A DNA stretch of 64,000 bases, from NCBI RefSeq assembly GCF_000619825.1, contig NZ_JHUW01000008.1, positions 124,001-188,000 on the forward strand, written 5' to 3'. The position numbers and the translations under genes are program-made. Below the pieces are notes generated by a model. The model was given only the letters and a program-made list of their open reading frames with translations, had not been told where the DNA came from and did no database searches. The first letter of the stretch is position 1. Each line of letters begins with the position of its first letter. Origin of the DNA: Prevotella sp. MA2016. Lineage in GTDB: Bacteria; Bacteroidota; Bacteroidia; Bacteroidales; Bacteroidaceae. Positions 63,823 to 64,000 of this stretch are shown in pieces.

Positions 63823-64000
63823 TTTTCAACAGATTATAATATGATTTGATAACACGCTCGTCCTCCTCAGAGTCGGTAAACACCTCCAGCAGCACTGGGC
63901 GTGTTGATTTCTTGTTCAGCAGAGAGTCGATACCCTTTTTCATCTCCTCCATATTCGTAGCCTTCATATAGCGGATATTGTTTTCCTTGCAGATACCCTG
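63791..64000 (-). CDS. menD: 2-succinyl-5-enolpyruvyl-6-hydroxy-3-cyclohexene-1-carboxylate synthase, C-terminal part
   Basis: The last 69 codons of a gene cut by the right edge: [24 protein letters not shown] then ...[23 protein letters not shown]. The pattern (K)ATNMEEM...[17 protein letters not shown] is the C-terminus of the ThDP-dependent MenD, and position directly upstream of menB in a men operon confirms it. It overlaps the menB start by 32 bases. The rest of the gene, and any menF, lie outside the window. Confidence 0.88.
   Translation of the reverse strand, partial: QGICKENNIRYMKATNMEEMKKGIDSLLNKKSTRPVLLEVFTDSEEDERVIKSYYNLLKNEKLANDKKV

Overview
The window looks like a chromosomal segment of a Bacteroidales bacterium, most likely Prevotella or a close relative. 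Evidence: the promoter motif TAnnTTTG (the Bacteroidetes -7 box) lies upstream of many genes, Shine-Dalgarno sequences are almost absent, there is a SusC/SusD pair, and the gene content (OadG/OadB decarboxylase subunits, MutAB, GH57 glycogen cluster, DUF5686 and DUF2207 proteins, AddAB-like nuclease) is typical of the order. No rRNA, tRNA, CRISPR array, prophage or complete IS element was seen.

Layout. 1-4.4 kb: end of an unrecognised gene and a substrate-binding-like lipoprotein (minus), then radA and pgk (plus). 4.5-7.6 kb: a small accessory patch with a short orphan frame, a decayed HigA-type antitoxin, a 403-bp non-coding foldback element, a second gene relic on the minus strand, and an AT-rich CotH-family lipoprotein gene behind a long leader. 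7.8-9.3 kb: small membrane, cupin and hypothetical proteins. 9.3-18.6 kb: methylmalonyl-CoA mutase (mutA-mutB, minus) diverges from an AspT-type transporter, followed by the gamma, biotin-carrier and beta subunits of a sodium-pumping decarboxylase and a LuxR-type regulator; together these point to the succinate-propionate route. 18.7-30.9 kb: tagaturonate reductase, uvrA, an outer-membrane DUF5686 protein and an AddA/AddB-like helicase-nuclease pair. 30.9-38.6 kb: MFS transporter, DUF3298-like lipoprotein, rsmG, metallo-beta-lactamase-fold hydrolase, SulP transporter, an alanine-rich lipoprotein, exonuclease III and a Cache-domain membrane protein. 38.6-43.4 kb: a three-gene glycogen operon (debranching enzyme, glycosyltransferase, GH57). 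43.4-48.8 kb: lipid-kinase-like protein, miaA, DUF2207 protein, gapA, mscL. 48.8-59.5 kb: SusD/SusC pair, guaA, a MurU/RmlA-like nucleotidyltransferase and a large outer-membrane beta-barrel protein with a Gly/Arg-rich tail. 59.6-64 kb: aroB and the menD(partial)-menB-menC-menE menaquinone operon.

Functionally the segment is mostly housekeeping metabolism of an anaerobe: glycolysis (pgk, gapA), propionate formation, menaquinone synthesis (which would serve fumarate respiration), glycogen storage, galacturonate use, DNA repair (radA, uvrA, addAB, xth) and GMP synthesis.

The most unusual content is non-coding. (1) The foldback element at 4838-5240 has long inverted arms and four 22-bp central units, one of which carries a paired compensatory change. 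(2) Arrays of CTAG spaced every 9 bp occur twice, once between genes and once in frame inside uvrA. (3) A class of tandem heptanucleotide repeats with differing sequence recurs at seven loci, mostly just upstream of start codons and once in frame inside menE. (4) Short direct repeats straddle the 3' ends of the men genes. Several start codons were set downstream of a TTG that belongs to a -7 promoter box or a repeat.
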